Shown piece after piece: positions 45,174-53,258 of a stretch of 64,000 nucleotides of DNA (position 1 is its first letter; every line of letters starts with the position of its first letter). Location of the stretch: positions 1-64,000 of the forward strand of contig NZ_QHLK01000004.1 in assembly GCF_006864455.1 (NCBI RefSeq), written 5' to 3'. The position numbers were made by a program, and so were the translations under genes. Below the pieces are notes generated by a model, which saw only the letters and a list, made by a program, of their open reading frames with translations, was not told the origin of the DNA and did not search any database. This DNA is from Campylobacter sp. MIT 97-5078 (lineage in GTDB: Bacteria > Campylobacterota > Campylobacteria > Campylobacterales > Campylobacteraceae).

Positions 45174-45831
45174 ATCAAGCCAAGCCTTATGGCTCTGGCT
45201 TTTTAGCATTAGTTTTTTTTCTTTACTTTACTCCCACTTTTTTTTACAACACTATCTTTTTATGCAACCTTGCGAACAATGTGTGTATGTCCGTTTTGCT
45301 TTTAGCGTAATCTTATGTGCGAGTATTGTGGGGTATTTTAAGTTTGCTTGGCTTAAAAGTGTGGCGTATGCTTTTATTTTTTGGGCAATTTTTTTAGGAT
45401 TTAAGGCATGTTTGATGCTTTTACATAGCTATGAAGCTATAAAAACAAACAATCCTTTTGGTATAAATGCGTGTTCTGATACACCCCATTTTCCCTTTAA
45501 GCTTCCTTTGCATGAGCTTTTGCCTAGTCTTTTTGCCATTAGTGGAAGTTGTGGCTTTGATGCCCCAAGAGTGAGCGAAAACACTCAGCTTAGCTCCATA
45601 CAAGAGTTTTTTATCGGCACTTTAGAACATGGCTTTAGCGATGGCTTATATAGCAAAGGTTGGTATTTAATACCTTCATTTGAATTTGTCAATATGGCTA
45701 CAGCTTGCATGATCATCTTTGGCTTTTTTTTACTTCTTAGCTTATTTAACTTTGTGCATTTGATACTCAAAGAACACAAATTTGGCTTGTTTGCGTTTTG
45801 TTTGACGATAAGCTTGATCTTTTTAGCATAA
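45151..45831 (+). CDS. DsbB/DsbI-type disulfide bond oxidoreductase
   Basis: A polytopic membrane protein of 226 residues with four or five helices. The first periplasmic pair is CEQC in LFMQPCEQCVYVRFAF; the second loop has Cys in INACSDTPHF and SGSCGFDAPR, the two reactive pairs of DsbB-type enzymes. It transfers electrons from the DsbA-type partner to quinone. The ATG at 45151, within the 3' end of the DsbA-type gene (23-base overlap), is preferred over TTG codons just upstream. Its 3' end overlaps alr on the other strand by 9 bases. The long second loop (about 95 residues) resembles DsbI more than classical DsbB. Confidence 0.9.
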   Translation: MNLSNKNKSSQALWLWLFSISFFSLLYSHFFLQHYLFMQPCEQCVYVRFAFSVILCASIVGYFKFAWLKSVAYAFIFWAIFLGFKACLMLLHSYEAIKTNNPFGINACSDTPHFPFKLPLHELLPSLFAISGSCGFDAPRVSENTQLSSIQEFFIGTLEHGFSDGLYSKGWYLIPSFEFVNMATACMIIFGFFLLLSLFNFVHLILKEHKFGLFAFCLTISLIFLA

Positions 45832-46818
45832 AATTCTTGGGATTAAAGGAGAAAGTTTGACAAGAATTTCATACTCTATAGTATGGAAAAAATTCGCCCA
45901 CACCCTAGCATCATTAAAAACACAAACTTCATCGCCTAAATCCCTACACGAAAAGCTATCCATTGACATACGTCCTAAAAGTTTTTCGCCATTTGCCAAC
46001 TTTAATTCTCCTGTGCCATCAAAGCGAAAAAGTCCATCTGCATACCCTAAATCATAGGTGCTTATAGCGATATCTTTGCTCGCACTAAAACGCCCGCCAT
46101 AACCCACACTTTGTCCTTTTTGAAGCACCCTTGAGCTAAGTTTTTGTGCGTAAAGGCTTAAGACTTTTTGCAAATTGGTGTTATATTCGCTATAGCCAAA
46201 CTGAGCCAAACCAACACGGCACAACTCATCTTCATCAAGGCTCTCACAACGAAGCAAAGCAGCAGAATTATGCGAGTGAAAAAGCAAGTTGGAACTAAGT
46301 TTTCGAGCCTTTTCTTTAGCGAGTTGAAATTTTTGTTTTTGAACAAAAAAACTTGAATCATACTCATCAGCACCCGCAAAATGTGTAAAAATACCCTCTA
46401 CTTTCAAGCCCAAATCACACGCATTTTGATACACTTCTTCAAGCTCATCAAGGCTAATGCCATTTCTATGCATACCTGTATCAATCGCAAGATGTAAGCT
46501 CGTGCCTTTTTTAAATTTATGCAAATCTTCTTTATCATTCAAAGCATAGATAAAATCAGTTTTCTCATCGCCGTTTGGACGATGAGAAAGTATGAGTATA
46601 TGAGGAAAAAGCCCTTGAAGCTCAAGAGCTTCTTGCTGGTTTTTAAGAGCGATGAAATTCACTCCTAAAGATTTTGCAATAGGAGCTAAAAGCTTCACTC
46701 CATGCCCATAAGCATTATTTTTAAAGACACAAATCAACCTATGAAAGCCACCTGCCTTTTTAGCAAGCAAAGTAAGATTATGTTCGTAAGCTTTTTGATC
46801 AAGCCTAATGAAAGCCAT
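45823..46818 (-). CDS. alr: Alanine racemase
   Basis: PLP enzyme making D-alanine for peptidoglycan. 331 residues: the PLP-lysine segment ICVFKNNAYGHG near 32-42, GMHRNGISLDELEE, and the C-terminal beta domain with the catalytic Tyr in SVGYGGRFSA near 233 and GRMSMDSFSC. The protein is a little shorter than the usual 350-380 residues, as in relatives. It overlaps the neighbouring pgp2 stop by one base; both act on peptidoglycan peptides. Confidence 0.95.
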   Translation of the reverse strand: MAFIRLDQKAYEHNLTLLAKKAGGFHRLICVFKNNAYGHGVKLLAPIAKSLGVNFIALKNQQEALELQGLFPHILILSHRPNGDEKTDFIYALNDKEDLHKFKKGTSLHLAIDTGMHRNGISLDELEEVYQNACDLGLKVEGIFTHFAGADEYDSSFFVQKQKFQLAKEKARKLSSNLLFHSHNSAALLRCESLDEDELCRVGLAQFGYSEYNTNLQKVLSLYAQKLSSRVLQKGQSVGYGGRFSASKDIAISTYDLGYADGLFRFDGTGELKLANGEKLLGRMSMDSFSCRDLGDEVCVFNDARVWANFFHTIEYEILVKLSPLIPRILC

Positions 46819-47798
46819 TATTGCTCTGCGATGATTTGCATTTTTCCGTCTTTAAGCTTTACATATAAAAGCTTATTGCCACGAAATTGATAACTTGGAG
46901 CGTAATAATCCTCATAAAAAGATATCCTAAAAAGCTTTTCGTTTTTGATATTTGGATATGGACTTATGCTAATCTTTGAAAATTTGATCGTTTTTCTTTC
47001 ATTTTTAGAAAAAATAGCCTTTTTCATCGCTGCAAATTCATTGAATTTTTTCTTATCAAAACGTCTAAAATCCTCATCATCATAAAAACTAAGGTAGGTT
47101 TTTGTATCACTTATTGTCCAGCTATGCTTCCAAGCAAAAAGCGAAGCAAACAAAGCAGCGATTTCATCTGTATTTGCTCTTACAACCTCTTTTTCTTCTG
47201 TCATAGCAAATACTTCTTTGCGATTTTCAATAAGCTTTGCAAATTCTTTTAAAATATCATTATACAAAGCAATACAACCTCTTGTTTTATACTCATCAAG
47301 CCTTGATCCATCAAGCGGATAGCCATGTATCCATATACCCCCGCCTGTTTTTCCTTGCACTCTATCGAGTAAATTTGGATAAGTCGTTGCAAAGGCATAA
47401 TGCCCATAATAAGTCGTTGGTGGTGTAAATTTCTTACCAAGCTCATAAAATCCTATAGGAGTTTTTAAATCTCCTTCGATTTCTTTATCACCCATCAATC
47501 CGGTTAGGGTATTTTTTTGATCAAATTCTTGAGTGAGTTTGCCGTCTTGATAACGAAACACTTTAAAAGTTTTTTCTGTTTTGTTTGTAACAATGATAGT
47601 TGATTCTTCATCATAATAACCCAAAGACACATCTTTACCTTTAAGCTCTTCAGCCCAAAAATCCTTATTTGCAAGCTCTTTTTCAAGCTCTCTTCCAACA
47701 GCTTCTAAGCCTTCATTAAGATAAATTTTAGCCAAATTTGACGCCTCACTTAAAGAAAACAAACACAGCATTATAGTGATAAATCTCAACTTTAACAC
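46818..47798 (-). CDS. pgp2: LD-carboxypeptidase Pgp2 (YkuD fold, Csd6-like)
   Basis: 326 residues with a signal peptide (FITIMLCLFSLSEA). The YkuD catalytic signature is intact: GGGIWIHGYP (His158) and KTRGCIALYN (Cys175). A C-terminal NTF2-like part (SYDDEDFRRF, ISFYEDYY) completes the Csd6/Pgp2 layout. In C. jejuni Pgp2 trims tetrapeptides to tripeptides and is needed for helical cell shape. Cotranscribed with alr by direct overlap, linking D-alanine supply and its removal from the wall. Confidence 0.93.
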   Translation of the reverse strand: MLKLRFITIMLCLFSLSEASNLAKIYLNEGLEAVGRELEKELANKDFWAEELKGKDVSLGYYDEESTIIVTNKTEKTFKVFRYQDGKLTQEFDQKNTLTGLMGDKEIEGDLKTPIGFYELGKKFTPPTTYYGHYAFATTYPNLLDRVQGKTGGGIWIHGYPLDGSRLDEYKTRGCIALYNDILKEFAKLIENRKEVFAMTEEKEVVRANTDEIAALFASLFAWKHSWTISDTKTYLSFYDDEDFRRFDKKKFNEFAAMKKAIFSKNERKTIKFSKISISPYPNIKNEKLFRISFYEDYYAPSYQFRGNKLLYVKLKDGKMQIIAEQ

Positions 47799-47899
47799 AA
47801 ATCACCCTTTCGCATAACTTTGAAAATTTCTAAAAGCAAAATTATACAATAAAATACTTAAATTTACTTATATTTTTGTATTTATTGCATTTATTATGC

Positions 47900-47905
47900 T
47901 ATAAT
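47900..47905 (+). promoter_or_regulatory. -10 box for the copper-protein operon
   Basis: GCTATAATTAGG: TATAAT 31 bases ahead of the first ATG, with AAAGGA (47929) as ribosome site. Confidence 0.65.
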
Positions 47906-47936
47906 TAGGACTTTAGGGTATATTTTTAAAGGATTA

Positions 47937-48410
47937 ATGATGAAAAAGATTATTTTAGCTTTTTTAAGCTGTGTTGTTTTAGGTTTTGCACAACAGCATA
48001 CACATAGTAAAGATCAGAGCTTGGCTAGTGATTTTACGCTTAATAATGGCTCTATAAGCGTTGAGGGAGCCTATATCTTGCAAACTCCGCCAAATAGAAA
48101 AAATACGGCTATTTTCTTAAGCATTTACAACAATACAGATAAAGATATCGCTTTGATCAAAGCCACAAGCAATCTCACACAAAAGGTTGAGCTTCACACG
48201 CACGTAGATTCGCATATGCAAGCTGTAGATAAGATTGTTATTAAAGCGCATTCAAAAGCCATACTTCAAAGCGGAGGCGATCATATCATGCTTTTTGATA
48301 CAAATGTTAATAAAAACACACAAACACATCTTGAGCTATATTTTGACAATAAAGAAAAAATAATACTTGAAAACATACCAAGCAAAAGCCTTGTAACAAA
48401 AAATGAATAA
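47937..48410 (+). CDS. PCu(A)C-type periplasmic copper chaperone
   Basis: 157 residues with signal peptide (IILAFLSCVVLGFA). The family copper motif H-M-x(10)-M-x21-HxM is only partly recognisable: HTHVDSHMQAV near 86-95 and GGDHIMLFD near 119. It has the immunoglobulin-like strand pattern of the family (GSISVEGAYILQTPPNRKNTAIFLSIYN). PCuAC proteins deliver Cu(I) to cytochrome oxidase together with Sco, which is encoded two genes on. The gene opens a three-gene run with overlaps of 8 and 4 bases. Confidence 0.88.
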   Translation: MMKKIILAFLSCVVLGFAQQHTHSKDQSLASDFTLNNGSISVEGAYILQTPPNRKNTAIFLSIYNNTDKDIALIKATSNLTQKVELHTHVDSHMQAVDKIVIKAHSKAILQSGGDHIMLFDTNVNKNTQTHLELYFDNKEKIILENIPSKSLVTKNE

Positions 48411-48852
48411 AAAAAAATTCTTTTTTGCCCTTGTTTTGCTGAGTATTTTAGTGCTTTTTGTCATTTTAAACACCACCAAAACACAAGGTAAAAGAGAACT
48501 TATTAGCGAGCTAAAACCTTTGGAATGCGATCTTAATGTAAGGGATTGTATGTTTGATTTTAAAGGTAAAAAGGTGCTGGTAAAAACAAGTCTTAAGCCC
48601 CTTGCTTCTTTGCAAGAATTTGAGCTTATACTTGAAAACTTGGGCGATTATAAAAAGCTTAATGCTCGAATTTATGGGCTAAATATGTATATGGGTGACA
48701 TAGTGCCAAGCTTTGAAAAAATACACTCAAATTCTTATAAAGCAAATATAGTCTTAAGTGCTTGCGTGATCGATATTATGCGTTTTAGAATGGAGTTTTT
48801 TGAGGGTGAAGAAAAGCTTGATTTTTATTTTGATTTTGATGTAAAAAGATGA
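48403..48852 (+). CDS. Small anchored protein of the copper operon
   Basis: 149 residues with one N-terminal membrane helix or uncleaved signal (KKFFFALVLLSILVLFVIL) and an extracytoplasmic domain with two Cys (CDLNVRDCMFDF) and a third (LSACVID). Met and Cys residues (LNMYMGDI) could bind copper. No domain is recognised. It overlaps the PCuAC gene upstream and shares an ATGA overlap with the Sco gene downstream, so a role in copper handling or oxidase assembly is likely by context only. Confidence 0.8.
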   Translation: MNKKKFFFALVLLSILVLFVILNTTKTQGKRELISELKPLECDLNVRDCMFDFKGKKVLVKTSLKPLASLQEFELILENLGDYKKLNARIYGLNMYMGDIVPSFEKIHSNSYKANIVLSACVIDIMRFRMEFFEGEEKLDFYFDFDVKR

Positions 48853-48884
48853 GTTGTGTTATGAATATGAGTTATGTTATGAAA
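48849..48884 (+). repeat. 18-base tandem duplication at the Sco start
   Basis: ATGAGTTGTGTTATGAAT is followed at once by ATGAGTTATGTTATGAAA; two mismatches in 18. It adds six codons and a second start signal in front of the signal peptide. Confidence 0.85.
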
Positions 48885-49442
48885 AAGATAGGTTTTTTGA
48901 TACTTTGTGGTGTGATTGCAGGTATTATCGGATGTTTTGAGTCTGAAAAAAAATACGATTTTTTACTCAACTCAGAGCAAGGTAAGGTAAGCTTAAAGGA
49001 TTTTGAAGGTAAGAAGCTTATCGTGTATTTTGGCTTTAGCTATTGTCCTGATGTGTGTCCAACGACTCTGGCCCTTATATCAAACGAGCTTAAAAAAATG
49101 AAAAATAATGAAATTTTATTGCTTTTCATCTCGCTTGATCCACAAAGAGACAAGGATATAAAAGCGACAAATGAATGGCTAAGATATTTTTATGCAAATT
49201 CAACTGCCTTACTTACACAAGATGAAAATGAGCTTGCGACACTTGCTCGAAATTATGGTGTAATTTACAAAAAAGTGCCACTTAAAGACTCTGCTTTAGA
49301 GTATTCTATAGCACATAGTAATGAATTGTTTTTATTTGATAGCAAGGGTAGGCTTTTTCAAAAAATTTCAGACCTAAGTCAAAAAAGCCTACACAATGCC
49401 CTTGAACGTTTTCTTATGCTAGATCAGCAAACAAATCAGTAG
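48849..49442 (+). CDS. SCO1/SenC family copper chaperone
   Basis: A thioredoxin-fold protein of up to 197 residues with lipobox-like GIIGC, copper ligands in FSYCPDVCPTTLALI (CxxxC) and the third ligand His in IAHSNELFLFD. It delivers copper to, or reduces, cytochrome c oxidase. The start is ambiguous: the ATG at 48849 forms an ATGA overlap with the gene before, while a second ATG at 48879 (MKKIGFLIL) gives a normal signal. The first codons are a near-perfect 18-base tandem duplication (48849-48866 and 48867-48884). Confidence 0.92.
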   Translation: MSCVMNMSYVMKKIGFLILCGVIAGIIGCFESEKKYDFLLNSEQGKVSLKDFEGKKLIVYFGFSYCPDVCPTTLALISNELKKMKNNEILLLFISLDPQRDKDIKATNEWLRYFYANSTALLTQDENELATLARNYGVIYKKVPLKDSALEYSIAHSNELFLFDSKGRLFQKISDLSQKSLHNALERFLMLDQQTNQ

Positions 49443-50334
49443 AAAGATACCTTTCTGCTGTATCATTAAGCATAGTTACAATAATCTTATCTGGGTGTGC
49501 TTGAGCGATTTTGCTTGCCACAAATACATTTGCCCCACTTGAAATTCCAACCATTAAGCCATTTTTTCTAGCTAAAGCTTTAGCTGTGTTAATCGCATCT
49601 TCATTACTGATGGTTTGTATCTCATCAATAACTTTTTGATTTAAAATTTCTGGGATAAAATTTGCTCCTATGCCTTGAATTTTATGTCCGCCAGCCTGTC
49701 CTTTACTTAGAAGTGGGGAACTTTGAGGCTCTATGGCTACAATTTTTACTTTATCATTAAGCTTTTCTTTAAGCACCTCACCCACACCACTAATCGTGCC
49801 TGCAGTGCCAAAACCGGCGACAAAAAAGTCGATTTTTCCGTCAAGATCGTTTAAAATTTCCAGAGCTGTGTTTTCTCTATGTGTATTTTTATTAGCCAAA
49901 TTTTCAAATTGACTTGGTATAAAAGAATTTTTTATTTGCTCTTTTAAAGCCAAAGCTTTATTATATGCTCCTTTCATACCTTCGCTTGCAGGCGTTAGTT
50001 CAAGCTTTGCACCAAAGAAAAGCATCATTTTTCTTCGTTCTATACTCATAGACTCTGGCATAGCAATGATGATTTTAAGTCCCAAATCAGCACAAATCAT
50101 CGCCAAAGAAATTCCCATATTTCCGCTTGTGCATTCGATGATAGTTGTATCTTTATTGATCTTCCCTGTATCAAGAGCATTTTTAATCATCGCAAACGCG
50201 GCTCTATCTTTGATCGAATGACTCGGGTTTAAAAACTCACATTTGCCATATAAGTTTTCTCCAAAGCCCTTTAAGGCTATGAGTGGCGTCCTACCGATAA
50301 GTTCGGTAACATTTTGATATACTTTCAATACCAA
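49414..50334 (-). CDS. cysM: Cysteine synthase (O-acetylserine sulfhydrylase)
   Basis: PLP enzyme forming cysteine from O-acetylserine and sulfide. 306 residues: TELIGRTPLIAL start, PLP-lysine LNPSHSIKDRAAFAM near 36-50, substrate loop ECTSGNMGISLAMI near 68-81, and the PLP phosphate-binding VAGFGTAGTISGVGEVL near 174. In C. jejuni the orthologue is annotated cysM; A-type and B-type cannot be separated by eye with certainty. Its 3' end overlaps the convergent Sco gene by 29 bases. Confidence 0.94.
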   Translation of the reverse strand: MVLKVYQNVTELIGRTPLIALKGFGENLYGKCEFLNPSHSIKDRAAFAMIKNALDTGKINKDTTIIECTSGNMGISLAMICADLGLKIIIAMPESMSIERRKMMLFFGAKLELTPASEGMKGAYNKALALKEQIKNSFIPSQFENLANKNTHRENTALEILNDLDGKIDFFVAGFGTAGTISGVGEVLKEKLNDKVKIVAIEPQSSPLLSKGQAGGHKIQGIGANFIPEILNQKVIDEIQTISNEDAINTAKALARKNGLMVGISSGANVFVASKIAQAHPDKIIVTMLNDTAERYLSTDLFADLA

Positions 50335-50432
50335 CTCCTTTTAATAAGATAAAATACCTACGCATTTTACAGACTAAAAGTTTAAAAAGAAATAAAACGA
50401 GATAAAAAAGAGTGAAAAAGGAAAATCAATAC

Positions 50433-50461
50433 AAAAAGGCTAGAGTTTTTCTAGCCTTTTT
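50433..50461 (-). terminator. Terminator of hupB
   Basis: AAAAAGGCTAG and CTAGCCTTTTT form an 11-base stem with a 7-base loop, 17 bases beyond the hupB stop. T runs exist on both strands, so it may work both ways. Confidence 0.8.
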
Positions 50462-50477
50462 GGGCTAAAATTAAAAA

Positions 50478-50774
50478 TTATTTTTTCTTTTTAGCTTTAC
50501 CGCCAGCAACAGCTTCTTTAAGGTTTTTACCTACTTTGAATTTAGCTACATTTGTTGCAGGAACTTGGATAGTTTTTCCTGTGCTTGGAACCCTAGCTGT
50601 TCTTGCAGCTCTTTTTGCAGTTGAGAAAGTTCCAAAGCCGATAAAGCTAATAGTATCGCCTTTTGTTAAAAGTTCGGTAATAGTAGCAATGACTGCATCA
50701 GTAGCAGCTGTAGCGTCTTTTTTTGTAAGCCCAGAAGTTTGAGCAACTTTTGAAATGAAATCTGCTTTAGTCAT
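50478..50774 (-). CDS. hupB: DNA-binding protein HU
   Basis: 98 residues, starting MTKADFISKVAQTSGL at 50774; an AAAGGAG ribosome site precedes this ATG, whereas an ATG 20 codons earlier has none and would lie over the promoter. The protein has the HU beta-arm TISFIGFGTFSTAKRAARTARVPSTG...VPATNVAKFKVGKNLKEAV and a short Lys-rich tail. HU compacts and bends DNA. A -10 TAGAAT (50811-50806) with TGC before it precedes the gene, and a terminator follows it, so it is monocistronic. Confidence 0.97.
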   Translation of the reverse strand: MTKADFISKVAQTSGLTKKDATAATDAVIATITELLTKGDTISFIGFGTFSTAKRAARTARVPSTGKTIQVPATNVAKFKVGKNLKEAVAGGKAKKKK

Positions 50775-50805
50775 AAAAGCTCCTTTGTTGAGATAAAAGT
50801 GCCTA

Positions 50806-50811
50806 ATTCTA
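50806..50811 (-). promoter_or_regulatory. Extended -10 of hupB
   Basis: TGCTAGAAT on the minus strand, 32 bases ahead of the HU start; a strong-looking promoter fitting an abundant protein. Confidence 0.6.
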
Positions 50812-50880
50812 GCATATTTTAAACGCTTTTGCAAGAGTTTTTATATAATTTTCATTATAATTTGTAAAATTTTAAGCTTT

Positions 50881-52734
50881 TTAGAGCTTATGTTTCAAGC
50901 TTTTTGCTTTATAATACTCAAATTCGCCACTTTTATCAAGCTCGTTGCCTATTTCTTCATATCGTTTATAATAATATAGCACAAATTCCCTACATTCCTT
51001 ATATAAAGGCAAAAATACCTCATCTTCAAGCACGCAAAAACGAGATAAAAACTCGCTTGCGTCTTTTCTTTGCATATAATGTTTAGCCAGTATTGTATAA
51101 ATGCGTAAAAACTCTTCTTTAAAGCGTTCATAGCCTTCTAAAGTAAAATCAATACTCAACCTTTCTTCACTAAAATGCAATACTTTTGTTTTAAAAAGCA
51201 AGCTTAAATGGATCAAACCTTCAGTATAATAAGGCTTTACCTCCTCAACTTTTTGCCAAGCGATAAGTCCAACCGCTCTTTTGATGAGTTCGTGAAAAAC
51301 AGGTAGCTTTAAATTCTCTTGTTCATGCAAAAAAAAGCTTGCTAGTCCTCCAGCTGTGGCTTTAAACTCTTCTATGTTTTTAAATACGCCACTTTGATTC
51401 ATTAAATTTTCGCTTTCTTTGCTGATGAAAAAAATATGCCCGAACTCATGTCCTATAGTTGAAATTTCATAGACTTTTTTCCATAGCTTCTCATCGAAAA
51501 ATAAAATTTCTCTACCATAACACAAAAAATCTTTTTCAAAAATTTCACTTGCAAGTTTCATAAAAGGCTTACTTTTGGTATTTTCATACACAAAATTTAA
51601 AAAACCAAAGATTTTTTTACCAGCCTTAGCACTTACAAACTCATCATTTGGCACAACTTGAGCTGAAAATAAGCCATTAAGCTCCGCCCCATAAAAAAGC
51701 ATAGGCATACAAATATAAAGCTGTGTTTTATCAAGATTATTTTGCACCTCATCAAACAAGGCTTGATCTTTTATGTCAAGATTTTCATAAAGAGTTTTAA
51801 AACTTTGTTTTATATCTTTGATAAAGGCTTTAGCGTCAAATTCGCTTTCATCATTTAAGCGAATATCCCATTCTAAAGCTACTGCATGTGTGTAATTGTC
51901 CTCATAATACTCAAGCGGATGAGCCACTTGTAAAGAAGAATTCACCTCAAGCCAAGCAAGTTCAGCTTCTTGCCAACGCCAAATCACCTTATCATTATCC
52001 TTTTCGCAAAATGCAAATTTGAGTTTTTCAAGATACTTCATATAAGCAAAATGTTCTTTTTCTTTGGCTTTTGATCGTAAGCTTGCAAGGCATTCATCAA
52101 AAAGCCTTTCTAAAGCCAGCACTTCTTCTTTAAATACCACAGCATAAGGAGCAAATTTAAAGCCCTTCTCATCTTTCATCAAAGCCCCATAACTTCGCTC
52201 ACAAGGCTTATCTTTTTCATCTTTTTGATACAGCTTGTTTGTTTTTAAAAAATGTAAAGCTTCTTTTAACTCCTTAAATTCTCGTGCCAAAAAAGCATTG
52301 TTTTCATCTAAGATGAGCTTACTCCATTTGCTTTGCCATATATTTATCACTTGCCCTATTTGATGCACGCTTTGAACAAGTGCTGTATAAAACTCATCTA
52401 AAATTTGAACTGATTGCAACTCTTTAATCAAGTCCTCGTGTTCTTTTTCATAAAATTTCCTTACTTCATCATAAACTTGATACATTATATTTTTAATCTT
52501 TTCTTTTGAAAAATTCGCCTTTTCAAGCTCTTGTTTTAATGCTTCTTCTTTAAGATCAACAAAACGTCGTAAAATAGCAAGTCTTGTGTTTTCATTATCT
52601 TCAAGCCCGCAGAGTAAAAGAGCATTTTGAAATTCACTTGGTAAGTTCTTAAAAGAAGCAATATGATCATAATACGCATTGATTTTTTGTTTTCTTTTGT
52701 GAGTAAGTTTGGCTAGGCTTTTAAAATTATTCAT
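50881..52734 (-). CDS. ciaB: Campylobacter invasion antigen B (CiaB)
   Basis: 617 residues, close to the 610 of C. jejuni CiaB, described as a protein secreted through the flagellar apparatus and needed for efficient host-cell invasion. The sequence is charged and helical without a classical signal peptide. Residues 429-433 are HEFGH (context STIGHEFGHIFF), followed 22-23 residues on by Glu455/456 in KNIEEFKATAG, the arrangement of zinc-dependent gluzincin peptidases of the M3 type. The catalytic-looking site is intact. It is divergent from the thioesterase genes. Confidence 0.94.
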   Translation of the reverse strand: MNNFKSLAKLTHKRKQKINAYYDHIASFKNLPSEFQNALLLCGLEDNENTRLAILRRFVDLKEEALKQELEKANFSKEKIKNIMYQVYDEVRKFYEKEHEDLIKELQSVQILDEFYTALVQSVHQIGQVINIWQSKWSKLILDENNAFLAREFKELKEALHFLKTNKLYQKDEKDKPCERSYGALMKDEKGFKFAPYAVVFKEEVLALERLFDECLASLRSKAKEKEHFAYMKYLEKLKFAFCEKDNDKVIWRWQEAELAWLEVNSSLQVAHPLEYYEDNYTHAVALEWDIRLNDESEFDAKAFIKDIKQSFKTLYENLDIKDQALFDEVQNNLDKTQLYICMPMLFYGAELNGLFSAQVVPNDEFVSAKAGKKIFGFLNFVYENTKSKPFMKLASEIFEKDFLCYGREILFFDEKLWKKVYEISTIGHEFGHIFFISKESENLMNQSGVFKNIEEFKATAGGLASFFLHEQENLKLPVFHELIKRAVGLIAWQKVEEVKPYYTEGLIHLSLLFKTKVLHFSEERLSIDFTLEGYERFKEEFLRIYTILAKHYMQRKDASEFLSRFCVLEDEVFLPLYKECREFVLYYYKRYEEIGNELDKSGEFEYYKAKSLKHKL

Positions 52735-52775
52735 CTTTTATCCTTTATTGTTGTGAAAAGTTGTGAAAAATTGAT

Positions 52776-52781
52776 TATAAT
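52776..52781 (+). promoter_or_regulatory. -10 box of the thioesterase pair
   Basis: TATAAT 25 bases ahead of the ATG at 52807, followed by the strong ribosome site AAGGAG. Confidence 0.65.
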
Positions 52782-52806
52782 TTAAATTTTAAAACAAGGA
52801 GTAAAA

Positions 52807-53247
52807 ATGCCAAATTTAGATTCTATACAAAAAACAGCGATAAAAGATATGGGTGAAGCAAAGCTAAAAATAGTCGCTATGCCAAGTGATACAAACCCAG
52901 CCGGCAACATCTTTGGGGGCTGGATCATGTCACAAATTGACCTTGCTGGAACGGTTGCGGCAAGAGAACTTGCACCTGAGCGAACTGTAACCATATCTAT
53001 GGATAGAGTTGTATTTAAGCAACCTGTGTATGTAGGTGATATAGTGTGTTGTTATGCAAAAGTGATTAAAGCTGGAAACACTTCTATCACCGTTGAAGTC
53101 GAAGTTATTGCCGATCGAGTAAGTGAAGAGGGCTTTACGATGTGCGTGCCAGTAACTTCAGCCATCGTTACTTATGTAAGCGTAACAAAAGATGGAAAGA
53201 AAAAGCCAATAGACCCTGAACTTAAAAAACTTCACGGCTTTGTTTGA
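52807..53247 (+). CDS. Acyl-CoA thioesterase, YciA-type hotdog fold
   Basis: 146 residues with the hotdog pattern: MPSDTNPAGNIFGGWIMSQIDLAGTVAARE near 27-56 with the catalytic Asp, then VTISMDRVVFKQPVYVGDIV and the last strand AIVTYVSVTKDGKKKPI. YciA-type enzymes hydrolyse a range of acyl-CoAs; C. jejuni has one orthologue whose structure has been solved, as I recall. It is the first of two tandem genes 11 bases apart and has its own promoter. Confidence 0.92.
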   Translation: MPNLDSIQKTAIKDMGEAKLKIVAMPSDTNPAGNIFGGWIMSQIDLAGTVAARELAPERTVTISMDRVVFKQPVYVGDIVCCYAKVIKAGNTSITVEVEVIADRVSEEGFTMCVPVTSAIVTYVSVTKDGKKKPIDPELKKLHGFV

Positions 53248-53258
53248 AAAGATAAATT

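Noticed and set aside
47336-47341. Short C run in pgp2 as a contingency tract
   Set aside because: Only five bases, below the length at which slippage is expected, and the frame is intact.
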